NCBI GenBank assembly: GCA_045604025.1
Contig: JAZUNG010000086.1
Location: 1-17,919 of the forward strand
Reading direction: 5' to 3'
Source: RGIG5612 sp045604025
Lineage (GTDB): Bacteria > Bacillota > Clostridia > Lachnospirales > Lachnospiraceae
Length of the DNA: 17,919 nt
The notes below the pieces were generated by a model. It searched no databases and was not told the origin of the DNA. It saw nothing but the letters and a program-made list of their open reading frames with translations. Numbering within the stretch: position 1 is the stretch's first letter; each line of letters opens with the position of its first letter. Of the stretch, positions 6,580-13,943 are shown one piece after another. Made by a program: the position numbers and the translations under genes.

Positions 6580-8499
6580 TCATATCTTTACCCACATGGC
6601 AGGTCTGACTCCGCCTTCAGGAATATTCAGGCTGTCTGACATGCCGTGATAGTCGATCATACCGCTCTGGTCCACGCATGCATTTACATCTGCTGCCTCA
6701 CCCGGCGTGCGCAGATGCCACCAGATCTTCTCATCTCCTCTTCCTAAAACTGTCCTTCCGGCCATCAGGTCTCCGAATCCGCCCAGATACAGTTCACACT
6801 CTTCTGCGCTCAGCAGGAATACTCTGTCCTCAGTAGGATTGCCACCGCTGATACCATACTTCCCATTGGAGCGGGTTTCGTTCCGTACGGTCAGTATGCA
6901 GGCCTTCTCATCATCAGAAAACGTCTTCCAGATAAACTCGCCGTTCAGATATGCACGGAGGTCCGAGGTCTCCCATGTGACCGGACGGGCTTCCTTACAG
7001 TAAGGCATGATTTCGTAAATGTATTTACTGAGGAGCAGCTTTCTACCGTCTTTATTTTCCAGGATATACCATTCTCTTCCGCCGAGGTTCATGGTGCTTA
7101 AGGTGGATGCCTGCGCCTGCGCATCACCCTGTCCGGGGCGGAGTGCCTCTACAGCCTCGCCTGCATGCATCCTGTTCAGGATATCTGTGGCCAGCCTGAC
7201 CATTTCTTCAGCTGCTCCCGGTGCAAATGCAGACCTCTTCGTCTCCCATGTGCCCACACCTTCGTTGAAATCATAGGCCTTAAGGTGCGGCATGTATTTG
7301 CCGTCACCGTTCAGAAATGACATCATCAGCGTGTGTGCGTATGGCGATGCTTCCCTCAGTTGAATTCCTGATGCGCAGTCAACCTCCTGCTTCACACCGC
7401 ACAGTGCTATATCGCCTATGGTCATGAACTCGACAGGCACGACCACCTCTCCGTCACCTGCCTTGTTGGCATAGCTGAAGTATGTGGCTGTGGTGTGGAT
7501 GGATGTGTCTGCGCAGGCTTTACCTGTGCTTCCGGAAATACTGCTCATGATCTCCAGCGCGTCTGCTCCCATTTCCAGACCCTGCTCCAGGACCAGCTTG
7601 ATACCTTCCTCGAATCCGATATCTATCACTTTCCAGTTCCCGTCCGCGTCATATCCATAATACATGGCTGTTTTGCGCGGATACTGGTCGCCTGCTGCGC
7701 TCATCGCGAACAGACACGGTGCTCCGGTCTCAGCCTCCACTACCTTGCAGGCTACACCTGGTACCTCAGAGTTCATCAGACGGTTACCGACCGATTTACC
7801 GGTGGTACACAGGCATGAAGGCTTCATATCATAGCTGATGAAGGTGCACAGAAGGTTTGAAGGATATTTTCTGCCAGCTGCCTGTTCACTGCAGGCACTG
7901 TCAGCCTGTACCGTTCTGCAGGCCTTCTCCAGAGTGATCACTGTCATCAGCGTATCTGTCTCCAATGTGCTTCCCGGACCATAGTACGGCCCCTCACCTG
8001 GATGACCGGGCTCTGTGATATTCTTGTTCGCGCTCACATGACACTCACCTGTTCCCACGCTCATCCGGGCTGGCTGGAATGACTCTGCTGCCTCATATGC
8101 CGCAGCTTCTACTGCATTCATTACGGCAATGTTGAACATCTCAAACTTCACCGGATCTCCGGGTCTGTGAAAGAACCCGAAGCTGTGCGTAGTATGTACC
8201 CAGACATTATCAGAAGGTACATCACAGATCGCGGAAATGCAGCGTTTGACAGACTCTACCAGATCTGCAGGGGTCTGTGCGATCTCCATCGTGCATATGG
8301 CTGCTCTTCTGATATCTTCCAGCAGCAGGATCCTCACCATCGGGAAGTCCGTGATCTTTCTGCCCTGATAGTCGAATTCATAAACGTCACCGGTAAATCC
8401 ATCCTCGTAAGTGATGTTTCCGGCCTCGTCATAATTGATAAAAAACTTCTTCGGCAGCTCCACTGCTCCGCAGCCAGCTCCGGCATATAATCCTGACAT
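6580..8499 (-). CDS. Neutral/alkaline ceramidase-like hydrolase fused to a C-terminal DUF6273 domain
   Basis: A 639-aa protein in two parts. Residues about 1-450 resemble neutral ceramidase, a zinc amidase. The pieces seen are the GAGCGAVELP opening, the histidine motif VWVHTTHSFGFFH (H102, H105), FAMSAAGDQYP at 264-274 (compare the family's SNAGDVSPN region), E372 in VKQEVDC, and a tyrosine motif around Y402 in GKYMPHLKAYDFNEG. From memory these correspond to the zinc-ligand regions of the Pseudomonas enzyme. Residues about 473-639 match DUF6273 (WYILENKDG, TSDLRAYLNGEF, WWHLRTPG, GVRPAMWV). There is no signal peptide, so it is probably cytoplasmic and unlikely to act on membrane ceramide; a small amide or ester substrate is more plausible. 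The start at 8499 is preferred over an in-frame ATG at 8592 because AGGAAAGG precedes it, homology begins there and a likely promoter lies between the two. Confidence 0.85.
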   Translation of the reverse strand: MSGLYAGAGCGAVELPKKFFINYDEAGNITYEDGFTGDVYEFDYQGRKITDFPMVRILLLEDIRRAAICTMEIAQTPADLVESVKRCISAICDVPSDNVWVHTTHSFGFFHRPGDPVKFEMFNIAVMNAVEAAAYEAAESFQPARMSVGTGECHVSANKNITEPGHPGEGPYYGPGSTLETDTLMTVITLEKACRTVQADSACSEQAAGRKYPSNLLCTFISYDMKPSCLCTTGKSVGNRLMNSEVPGVACKVVEAETGAPCLFAMSAAGDQYPRKTAMYYGYDADGNWKVIDIGFEEGIKLVLEQGLEMGADALEIMSSISGSTGKACADTSIHTTATYFSYANKAGDGEVVVPVEFMTIGDIALCGVKQEVDCASGIQLREASPYAHTLMMSFLNGDGKYMPHLKAYDFNEGVGTWETKRSAFAPGAAEEMVRLATDILNRMHAGEAVEALRPGQGDAQAQASTLSTMNLGGREWYILENKDGRKLLLSKYIYEIMPYCKEARPVTWETSDLRAYLNGEFIWKTFSDDEKACILTVRNETRSNGKYGISGGNPTEDRVFLLSAEECELYLGGFGDLMAGRTVLGRGDEKIWWHLRTPGEAADVNACVDQSGMIDYHGMSDSLNIPEGGVRPAMWVKI

Positions 8500-8558
8500 T
8501 TTTGTAAAACCTTTCCTGATAAACCTTCGTATGTTCAGACTATATCCCAACCAGCTGT

Positions 8559-8567
8559 ATGATACCA
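8559..8567 (-). promoter_or_regulatory. Candidate extended -10 promoter for the ceramidase-like gene
   Basis: The minus strand reads TGGTATCAT, an extended -10 (TG-N-TATCAT), about 60 nt upstream of the chosen start at 8499. The -35 region at the right distance is poor, which is tolerated for extended -10 promoters. It lies inside the longer N-terminal alternative and so favours the shorter protein. Confidence 0.35.
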
Positions 8568-8701
8568 TTCCACTTATGTTTTGACTATGCACAATTTGTA
8601 TACTCCGCCAGGTAATAATGAATCTGTTAATGTGAAAGCGCAGTATGTCCGCCGGAATATATTATCGACTGGCCGGTGCGGGATCCCTCAGATATTTGTC
8701 T

Positions 8702-8730
8702 TTGACTGATCTGGTTTTAAATGTTAAAAT
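8702..8730 (+). promoter_or_regulatory. Strong sigma-A type promoter for the MFS permease gene
   Basis: TTGACT (8702-8707), an exactly 17-bp spacer and TAAAAT (8725-8730) are close to consensus. Transcription would start near 8737, which leaves a leader of about 140 nt before the permease gene. It is the best promoter in the window. Confidence 0.7.
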
Positions 8731-8736
8731 AAGCTG

Positions 8737-8791
8737 ACTGTTCTGAAGCAGGTAAGGCGTGTGTAAGCTGGTCTGTGGGGAACAGTTTTTT
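8737..8791 (+). promoter_or_regulatory. Terminator-like structure in the MFS leader (candidate attenuator)
   Basis: ACTGTTC (8737-8743), which begins at the predicted transcription start, pairs perfectly with GAACAGT (8780-8786). A run of six T follows (8786-8791). The 36-nt interior has room for a further weak helix. A stem followed by a T-run between a strong promoter and its gene suggests premature termination under control of a ligand, protein or RNA. I do not recognise a known riboswitch consensus in it. Confidence 0.4.
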
Positions 8792-8860
8792 ATTTAGTGG
8801 GGATACCGTCATTTCACATTTAAGCTGGCTGGAATGCTGTCATCTCACGTCAATCTACTG

Positions 8861-8878
8861 AAAGAGGAAAACAACTTG
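8861..8878 (+). promoter_or_regulatory. Ribosome binding site that selects a TTG start for the MFS gene
   Basis: AAAGAGGAAA at 8861-8870 places GAGG 8 nt before TTG at 8876-8878. The upstream in-frame ATG at 8834 has only CTGGA in front of it. The TTG start also removes 14 residues with no membrane or conserved character. Confidence 0.55.
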
Positions 8879-10051
8879 GATAAGAGAAAAAGCGGAACTT
8901 TTATCATCATTTCTATCATACTGATCGCAGCGTGCCTTAGGGGACCCATCACCGGAGTCGGTCCTTTGATCACCACATTTCAGGCTGAGCTGGGGCTCTC
9001 AGCATCAGTCGCAGGACTGCTCACCACGCTGCCGCTGCTGACATTTGCAGTTGTTTCATTTGTGACCGGAGCCATCAGCCACAGGCTCGGTGCAGGACGC
9101 ACCATGCTCTGCAGCCTGATCACGCTCTTCATAGGTCTCCTGATCCGCTCCTTTACAGGAACTGCAGGACTCTTCATCGGAACCGTAATAGTAGCTATCG
9201 GCATTGGCATCAACAATGTCCTGCTGCCTGCGGTCATCAAGGCGCGCTTTCCTGACAAGATGGGACTGCTCACCGGTCTCTACACTACTCTGATGGCGGG
9301 ATTTGCGTCACTTTCTACCGGAACCAGCGTTCCGCTGACACTGGCCTTCGGCTGGCACATCGCCCTGTGTATCTGGGCTGTTCTGGTCGTACTGGCGATC
9401 GTTTTCTGGATCCCGAATACAGGAATGAGATTCGATGAGGGAAATGCTGCAGGCCGTTCTGCCAGACGCCGCTCAGTTGCAGCCTCACCCATCACCTGGT
9501 ATATCACTCTGTACATGGGATTCCAGTCAATGGTGTTCTACTTCAGTGTAGCGTGGTTTTCAACGATCCTCCAGAGCTTCGGCTACACCCCGCAGACCTC
9601 CGGGATACTCAACATGGCCATGATGCTGTGTGGTCTGCCGGGTTCATTCCTGATGCCCATCATCGCGAGCAAAACTAAACATCAGTCCCTCTGGGGAGCG
9701 TTCATCGGACTGCTCTTTATCATCGGTACCATCGGATTGATGTATGCATATACTATTGTTGGTCTGGTCGTGACCATCATTACGTTTGGTTTCGGAACAG
9801 GCGGATGCATCGCGTTCTGCATGGTGCTCTTCGGGCTCCATACGCATAATGCTGAAGATGCCACTTCATTGTCATCACTGGCACAGGGCGTCGGTTATAT
9901 ATTCGCGGCTGTGGCTCCCGTACTGATCGGACGTGTGTATGACGCAACCGGCAGCTGGACTGTGCCGCTCATCATCATGATCGTGGTTGCTGCAGCCACA
10001 CTCGTTTCCGGTTGGCTCTCGGGCCTTGACAAGATGGTGGAGACTGACTGA
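8876..10051 (+). CDS. MFS transporter, CynX/NimT (cyanate/nitroimidazole-type) family
   Basis: Integral membrane permease of the major facilitator superfamily with about 12 predicted helices; 391 aa from the TTG start, or 405 aa if the ATG at 8834 is used. The family motif lies in helix 1 and the loop after it (RGPITGVGPLITTFQAELGLS), followed by AGLLTTLPLLTFAV and the loop 2-3 element ISHRLGAGRTM. The second half carries the paired MNMAMMLCGLPGSFLMPIIA-like segment and a C-terminal SSLAQGVGYIFAA motif typical of CynX relatives. Members export or import small anions and drug-like compounds, and the real substrate is often unknown. It is a single-gene unit with its own promoter, leader hairpin and terminator, divergent from the ceramidase-like gene. 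Co-regulation with that gene is possible but not shown. Confidence 0.9.
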   Translation: MDKRKSGTFIIISIILIAACLRGPITGVGPLITTFQAELGLSASVAGLLTTLPLLTFAVVSFVTGAISHRLGAGRTMLCSLITLFIGLLIRSFTGTAGLFIGTVIVAIGIGINNVLLPAVIKARFPDKMGLLTGLYTTLMAGFASLSTGTSVPLTLAFGWHIALCIWAVLVVLAIVFWIPNTGMRFDEGNAAGRSARRRSVAASPITWYITLYMGFQSMVFYFSVAWFSTILQSFGYTPQTSGILNMAMMLCGLPGSFLMPIIASKTKHQSLWGAFIGLLFIIGTIGLMYAYTIVGLVVTIITFGFGTGGCIAFCMVLFGLHTHNAEDATSLSSLAQGVGYIFAAVAPVLIGRVYDATGSWTVPLIIMIVVAAATLVSGWLSGLDKMVETD

Positions 10052-10070
10052 GAAGTATATTTGAAACATG

Positions 10071-10108
10071 AAGTGGGTGAAAACATTCAGTCTTCACCCA
10101 CTTTTTAT
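10071..10108 (+). terminator. Rho-independent terminator of the MFS gene
   Basis: AAGTGGGTGAA (10071-10081) and TTCACCCACTT (10093-10103) form a perfect 11-bp stem with an 11-nt loop, followed by a T-rich run. It starts 20 nt after the stop codon. The reverse strand has no T-run, so it acts on plus-strand transcription only. Confidence 0.93.
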
Positions 10109-10137
10109 TGTTACTGATGATTCAGTTGTTTGAATTT

Positions 10138-10183
10138 GAGATATCACTGATACTCGGTTGAACGCGCTGGTATTCAGTATCTC
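10138..10183. repeat. Imperfect inverted repeat downstream of the tannase-like gene
   Basis: GAGATA (10138-10143) pairs with TATCTC (10178-10183). Inside these, CTGA/TCAG and TAC/GTA continue the helix with small bulges. It lies about 20 nt beyond the tannase-like stop on the minus strand and has no T-run on either strand. It may be a weak 3'-end structure. Confidence 0.3.
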
Positions 10184-10203
10184 GTTGCATTCTCATAGCT
10201 GCT

Positions 10204-11805
10204 TCAGCGAATAGTGTTCAGGAACTGCAGCGTCTCGTCAAATTCCTTCATGGAGATGCTGGTGTGGTTCTGCTGCCAGCAGAATCTCCAGTCCACCCTG
10301 ATGTCGCCCTGCTCTTTCTGCCTTTCCTCCAGCAACAGGCAGAGATTCAGGAAGATTGCGCCGGTCGTCTCGTGATGGCCTCCATCACGCACATACCAGT
10401 ACGGCGCGATGTCAGCGGCTTCTTCACCCCTGAGATATCTGTAGGTATCCATCAGTCGGATAGCATATGCATTCTGACCGGCCTCGCTGATCCATGCGTC
10501 TGCGGTCTGTCTGTACTCCGCCCCCACCGCCAGATCAGCCTGAGCAGTGATATCTGCTGCCTCCCTGACGCTCTCACCCAGGCATGTTGAAAAATGTCTG
10601 GTCCTGCCATCAGGTGTTCCGAATGCTTCATTCTCTCTGGAAGGATTCTCAGAAAATCCGTCATAGCAGCCCACATATTTCATCCAACGGCCAGCATTCC
10701 ACTTGATATAAGACCCGAAGCTGTTGATCACTGCACTACCTGACTTCAGTTCTGCCAGTCCTGCATTTTTCTCATCTGCAAGCCACGCTGCCTTCTCGTC
10801 ATCCGTCATATCTGCCAGATAAACATTCAGCGATTCATTCAGTTTCTTCAGCATATATTTCCGATAGCTGCCGTCTTCTATAGTCAGCTTCGTGCCGGAC
10901 TCAGGATCCTTCAGGTTCAGACCGCCTATATAACTGATATATTTATCCCTTGCGCACTGGCTGACGGCCATAGCTTTCGGGTCATCTGCAAACAGCCCAT
11001 CCACATACTCCGGTCCGAACTGCCATTCATAAGCCACATCAATATGCTCAAAATCGTGGATCGGCGAGTCAACAAATGCGCAGTAGATATCATCTGCGGC
11101 AGGTGCGGCACCCATGTCCTCCAGGAACTGATCGAACAGATGACTGTTTCCCGATGCTCCCATCAGCGCGCTGGAGCCACCGCCTGAGCTGCCTCCCTCG
11201 CTGATGATCTTGTCAGGGTCTCCTGGAATGCGGCCTTTGTTATACTTCAGATATCTGACCGCGGCCTTGAGGTCCAGTATGGTGGCAGGGATGCCGCCCG
11301 GAATCTCTGCAATATCTGATGTGGCTTTATCTGTGCTGATCGTGTGATCCAACGCATTTGCTGCTGCACCTGGATGGACATCGCGTCCCACGTATGTTCC
11401 ATCCACCACTGTATCACGGCCGCGGACTCCCGGAGATGCCAGCACGAAACCTTCTTTGAGTATCCTGGCAATCACGCTCTCCGGCTCCTTCGGAGCATTC
11501 AGGGCACCGACCATCACATGGCCCTTGAATGACCATACACGGTGCTGCTCTTCATACTCCATCTCATAGTCCCACGGCAGAGCTTCACCGACTCCGCCGT
11601 CTCTGTGTACAAACAGTATCGGCGCGCTGTGGTCCTCCGCCATGTCTTCCCTTACCAGGATATTCATTTTCTGGATGTCGCGAGCAGCAGGATTTGTGCA
11701 ATATTCCACAGTATACTGGCGGTAATCTATCCTCACACCCCGAAACTCCACGGAATGTGCCACGTATTTTTCTACATCAAAGATCAGTTTATCGTAATTA
11801 CTCAT
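10204..11805 (-). CDS. Tannase-like alpha/beta hydrolase (subtype B tannase family)
   Basis: A 533-aa alpha/beta hydrolase related to bacterial subtype-B tannases, which cleave galloyl esters. From memory the Lactobacillus plantarum enzyme is about 469 aa; extra length here lies mainly around residues 60-110 and 260-345. Shared blocks are the MSN-KLIFD start, SPGVRGRDT, PATILDLKAAVRYLKYNKGR, ALMGASGN and HDFEHIDVAYEWQFG. The nucleophile is probably S206 in EGGSSGGG and the catalytic histidine H514 in QQNHTS. K376 and E391 align with galloyl-binding residues. The acid region reads RDGGHHETT where L. plantarum has RHGAADRDT, so the usual aspartates are replaced. There is no signal peptide. The start at 11805 follows GGGGGGTG and matches homologues better than the ATG at 11820. 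It lies downstream of the carboxylesterase on the same strand across a repeat-rich gap. An esterase for phenolic or other aryl esters is a fair guess; galloyl activity is uncertain. Confidence 0.85.
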   Translation of the reverse strand: MSNYDKLIFDVEKYVAHSVEFRGVRIDYRQYTVEYCTNPAARDIQKMNILVREDMAEDHSAPILFVHRDGGVGEALPWDYEMEYEEQHRVWSFKGHVMVGALNAPKEPESVIARILKEGFVLASPGVRGRDTVVDGTYVGRDVHPGAAANALDHTISTDKATSDIAEIPGGIPATILDLKAAVRYLKYNKGRIPGDPDKIISEGGSSGGGSSALMGASGNSHLFDQFLEDMGAAPAADDIYCAFVDSPIHDFEHIDVAYEWQFGPEYVDGLFADDPKAMAVSQCARDKYISYIGGLNLKDPESGTKLTIEDGSYRKYMLKKLNESLNVYLADMTDDEKAAWLADEKNAGLAELKSGSAVINSFGSYIKWNAGRWMKYVGCYDGFSENPSRENEAFGTPDGRTRHFSTCLGESVREAADITAQADLAVGAEYRQTADAWISEAGQNAYAIRLMDTYRYLRGEEAADIAPYWYVRDGGHHETTGAIFLNLCLLLEERQKEQGDIRVDWRFCWQQNHTSISMKEFDETLQFLNTIR

Positions 11806-11969
11806 GTAAACACCCCCCATAAATCAACTGAATGTTGCTTCTGTACACTCATACCTCTAAACTAAATACAAACCTCTTGGCAGATCATTTCTCTAAATAT
11901 ATCTTATTCTTGTAAATGCACATAACCTTCGCATGGATGTAAATTCTGGGTAGCTGTGTATTGCCTTAT

Positions 11970-12092
11970 GATTAGTATTACCCAGAATCTTCGCTCGTGC
12001 GTCGTTATAATACTGGAATTGCCCAGAATCTCCACCTGTGCGGCATTTAAATACTGGAATTGCCCAGAATCTCCACCTGTGCTATATTTCTA
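11970..12092 (-). repeat. Inverted block of three 41-bp units within the repeat cluster
   Basis: Two near-identical units (12011-12051 and 12052-12092) match over about the first 31 bp, and a diverged third precedes them (11970-12010). On the minus strand they read GCACAGGTGGAGATTCTGGG, which aligns without gaps to GCACAACCGTAAATTCTGGA of the forward units. Confidence 0.75.
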
Positions 12093-12095
12093 TGC

Positions 12096-12300
12096 TAATA
12101 ATCTTCTCACAACTGTAAAATCTGGACTGCTACGTCTAATAATCTTCGCACAACCGTAAATTCTGGACAGCTACGTCTAATAATCTTCGCACAACCGTAA
12201 AGTCTGGACAGCTACGTCTAATAATCTAAGCACAACCGTAAATTCTGGACAACTGTGTCTCATAATCTTCGCACAGACGCAATTTCTGGGCAACTGCCAT
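12096..12300 (+). repeat. Direct tandem array, five 41-bp units
   Basis: Units at 12096-12136, 12137-12177, 12178-12218, 12219-12259 and 12260-12300. Against unit 2, the differences are about 4 in unit 1, 1 in unit 3 and 5 in unit 4; unit 5 is clearly degenerate. It ends 23 bp after the carboxylesterase stop codon. Confidence 0.85.
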
Positions 12301-12323
12301 CAAAAACAAGTGCAGCAGACGCA

Positions 12324-13841
12324 TCAGAATCCCTCCAGCGAGCACAGCATACCCGGTGTCTTCTCACAGAATGCTATGACGCGCTCGATGTCGTCATTGT
12401 CCACCATATTCTCGGCCTTGACGTCTGTGTCTCCGAAATGCATGGTCAGCTCACACCCTGCAGCAAACTCCGGCCAGAACGGCAGCTCTCTGCAGGCGTT
12501 GCATGCCGAGCAGCTCATCTGCTCTTCTGTCGTCTTGAACGAATCGCTGGCTTCCGGAACATCACAGTTCGGATTGCCGGTCTTGGCGAAATTCGTCCAG
12601 TAGGTTCTCAGCATCTCTGCGAGTCTGTAGTCGAACGCCTGATAGCGGTCGTCTATCACATCCAGTGTGCCGAAGATATAGGCCAGCTCAGACGCATGCG
12701 GAGTATCTGCTCCGAAAGGCGGCTGTCCATGAGTATAGTATTTGATCTCCTTCGGCGGCTGCTTGCGGTCGAAGTAATAACTGTAGATAGGCCTGTAGCC
12801 TGCCTTGATATTGTGCCTGCCCCATGCGATCGAAGGCGACAGCGCAAAGCCCTTGAAATACTGATCATTTCCCTCCAGACCCTTACGGACCTTTCTGGAA
12901 AACATCCAGGAATCGCCTGCTACCGTGCCGCACATGATCGGGACATCATGATACTCGCCGTTGTAGATCCTGACTCCCGGAACTCCTGTCAGCGCGCATC
13001 CGTCGATGAATGGCTGGAAATACTGCAGGTCGCCGTCATTCATGGTTTCACGGACTGCCGGCATCATGACGTCAAATACTTCCTGCGCATCCTTCTGCAT
13101 GATATCGTCAAATGACCAGCCCACATGCTCCAGTGTCCTTACGCACATATCTGTAAATTCATCAGCCGGGCGGACCAGGTCTCCCTCGCTGAGCGCTCCG
13201 CCTGAATGAACGACCGCCTTCGCTATCTTTCCCTCAGTCAGAGGCGATGTGAGCAGCATTCTGGTAGACATACCGCCCGCGCTCTGTCCGAAGATCAGTA
13301 TATTGTCAGGGTCTCCTCCAAACGCAGCTATATTCTCTCTCACCCAGTCGAGTGCCGCGATCTGGTCCAGTATGCCGCAGCATTTCGGACCGCCGTTTCT
13401 TTCGGTCAGCTCCGGCGTATTGAAGAATCCGAATATATTGACCCTGTAATTGATCGATACATAAATACAGCCCTTGGCGGCGATAGCTTCGCCGTCGTAG
13501 CCCCTCTCATTGGCATGTCCGAATGTGAACGCGCCGCCGTAGATCCAGAACATGACAGGGAGCTTCTCATCCGCGCTCTCTGCCGGCGTCCAGATATTGA
13601 GGTACAGGCAGTCCTCGCTCATCTCCTTTGCCCCGCCATAAGTCGGCTGGATGGGAGCAGGTGAAAATGTGTCACACTTACGTACTCCGCTCCAGCTCTC
13701 GGGCCTCTGTGGAGGTGCAAACCTCAGCTCACCCACAGGCGGCTTCGCAAACGGAATACCGCGGAATATGCTGCAGCCGCCACCTGCAGCCATCACACCC
13801 TGCACATCCCCATAATTTGTCCTTACATTGATCATTGCCAT
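12324..13841 (-). CDS. Type-B carboxylesterase/lipase family protein
   Basis: A serine carboxylesterase of 505 aa, typical for the type-B (COesterase) family; hydrolyses carboxylic esters. FRGIPFAKPPVGELRF at 26-41 and the family signature EDCLYLN at 76-82 are present. The oxyanion-hole motif YGGAF is at 101-105, the nucleophile S187 in FGQSAGG, and the acid probably D310 in TVAGDSW (Asp where many relatives have Glu). The histidine is H382 in PHASELAYIFG. No signal peptide is seen, so a cytoplasmic location is likely. GGGGGAAG precedes the ATG. It is transcribed in the same direction as the second ABC transporter set and starts 102 bp after it, with a hairpin between but little room for a promoter. 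Read-through from the transporter genes is therefore possible. The substrate is unknown. Confidence 0.93.
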   Translation of the reverse strand: MAMINVRTNYGDVQGVMAAGGGCSIFRGIPFAKPPVGELRFAPPQRPESWSGVRKCDTFSPAPIQPTYGGAKEMSEDCLYLNIWTPAESADEKLPVMFWIYGGAFTFGHANERGYDGEAIAAKGCIYVSINYRVNIFGFFNTPELTERNGGPKCCGILDQIAALDWVRENIAAFGGDPDNILIFGQSAGGMSTRMLLTSPLTEGKIAKAVVHSGGALSEGDLVRPADEFTDMCVRTLEHVGWSFDDIMQKDAQEVFDVMMPAVRETMNDGDLQYFQPFIDGCALTGVPGVRIYNGEYHDVPIMCGTVAGDSWMFSRKVRKGLEGNDQYFKGFALSPSIAWGRHNIKAGYRPIYSYYFDRKQPPKEIKYYTHGQPPFGADTPHASELAYIFGTLDVIDDRYQAFDYRLAEMLRTYWTNFAKTGNPNCDVPEASDSFKTTEEQMSCSACNACRELPFWPEFAAGCELTMHFGDTDVKAENMVDNDDIERVIAFCEKTPGMLCSLEGF

Positions 13842-13871
13842 ATTCTTCCCCCATTATTTATATTTGCAGAA

Positions 13872-13897
13872 GGGGCGGATGCCTGAACATCCGCCCC
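13872..13897 (-). terminator. GC-rich hairpin after the second ABC transporter set
   Basis: GGGGCGGATG (13872-13881) and CATCCGCCCC (13888-13897) form a perfect 10-bp stem with a 6-nt loop. On the minus strand it is followed only by TTCTGCAAAT, a weak U-run. It lies between the last ATPase stop and the carboxylesterase start. Either it ends most transporter transcripts or it sets the level of read-through into the esterase. A second weaker stem (GGTCTT with AAGACC, about 13904-13936) precedes it. Confidence 0.65.
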
Positions 13898-13943
13898 CCG
13901 CTCAAGGTCTTTCTGCGAAGTTATGTTACAAGACCCTTTACAC

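Larger units (their letters stand above)
11920..12300. repeat. Cluster of nine 41-bp repeats, one forward, three inverted, five forward
   Basis: Units share the core CGCACA, seven bases, then ATTCTGG(A/G)CA. Forward units start at 11920, 12096, 12137, 12178, 12219 and 12260; the last five are head-to-tail with exactly 41-bp periodicity. The units at about 11970, 12011 and 12052 carry the reverse complement of the same core (TGCCCAGAAT followed by CTGTGCGG-like). Units 2 and 3 of the forward array differ at one base; outer units are more degenerate. There are no spacers, so it is not CRISPR. Function is unknown. Confidence 0.85.
11806..12323. other. Non-coding region between the esterase and tannase-like genes
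   Basis: A 518-bp, AT-richer gap. The last 120 bp before the tannase-like start (11806-11919) must hold its leader and perhaps a promoter, but I see no convincing -35/-10 pair. Positions 11920-12300 are filled by 41-bp repeats in both orientations. Because 41 is not a multiple of three and the frames shift at each unit, no protein is plausible here. Confidence 0.8.

Noticed and set aside
8500..8592. 31-residue N-terminal extension of the ceramidase-like protein
   Set aside because: It has no conserved start-of-domain features, no Shine-Dalgarno at 8592, and a plausible promoter lies inside it.
8737..8875. Known riboswitch class (guanidine, fluoride, ZTP or preQ1) in the MFS leader
   Set aside because: I compared remembered consensus elements and found no convincing match; only the terminator-like stem is supported.
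10104..10203. Second terminator for the tannase-like gene
   Set aside because: Only a bulged inverted repeat without a T-run on either strand is present, so it is listed as a repeat.
11956..12159. Small 67-codon open frame in the repeat region
   Set aside because: The 41-bp period shifts frame at each unit, so the translation does not repeat, and there is no ribosome binding site.
11920..12300. CRISPR array
   Set aside because: Units are contiguous with no unique spacers, orientation changes within the cluster, and no cas genes are nearby.
12255..13115. Long open frame on the plus strand (286 codons)
   Set aside because: It lies antisense to the well-supported type-B carboxylesterase, starts inside the 41-bp repeats, and its translation has no recognisable domain and an odd Cys/Arg/His-rich composition.
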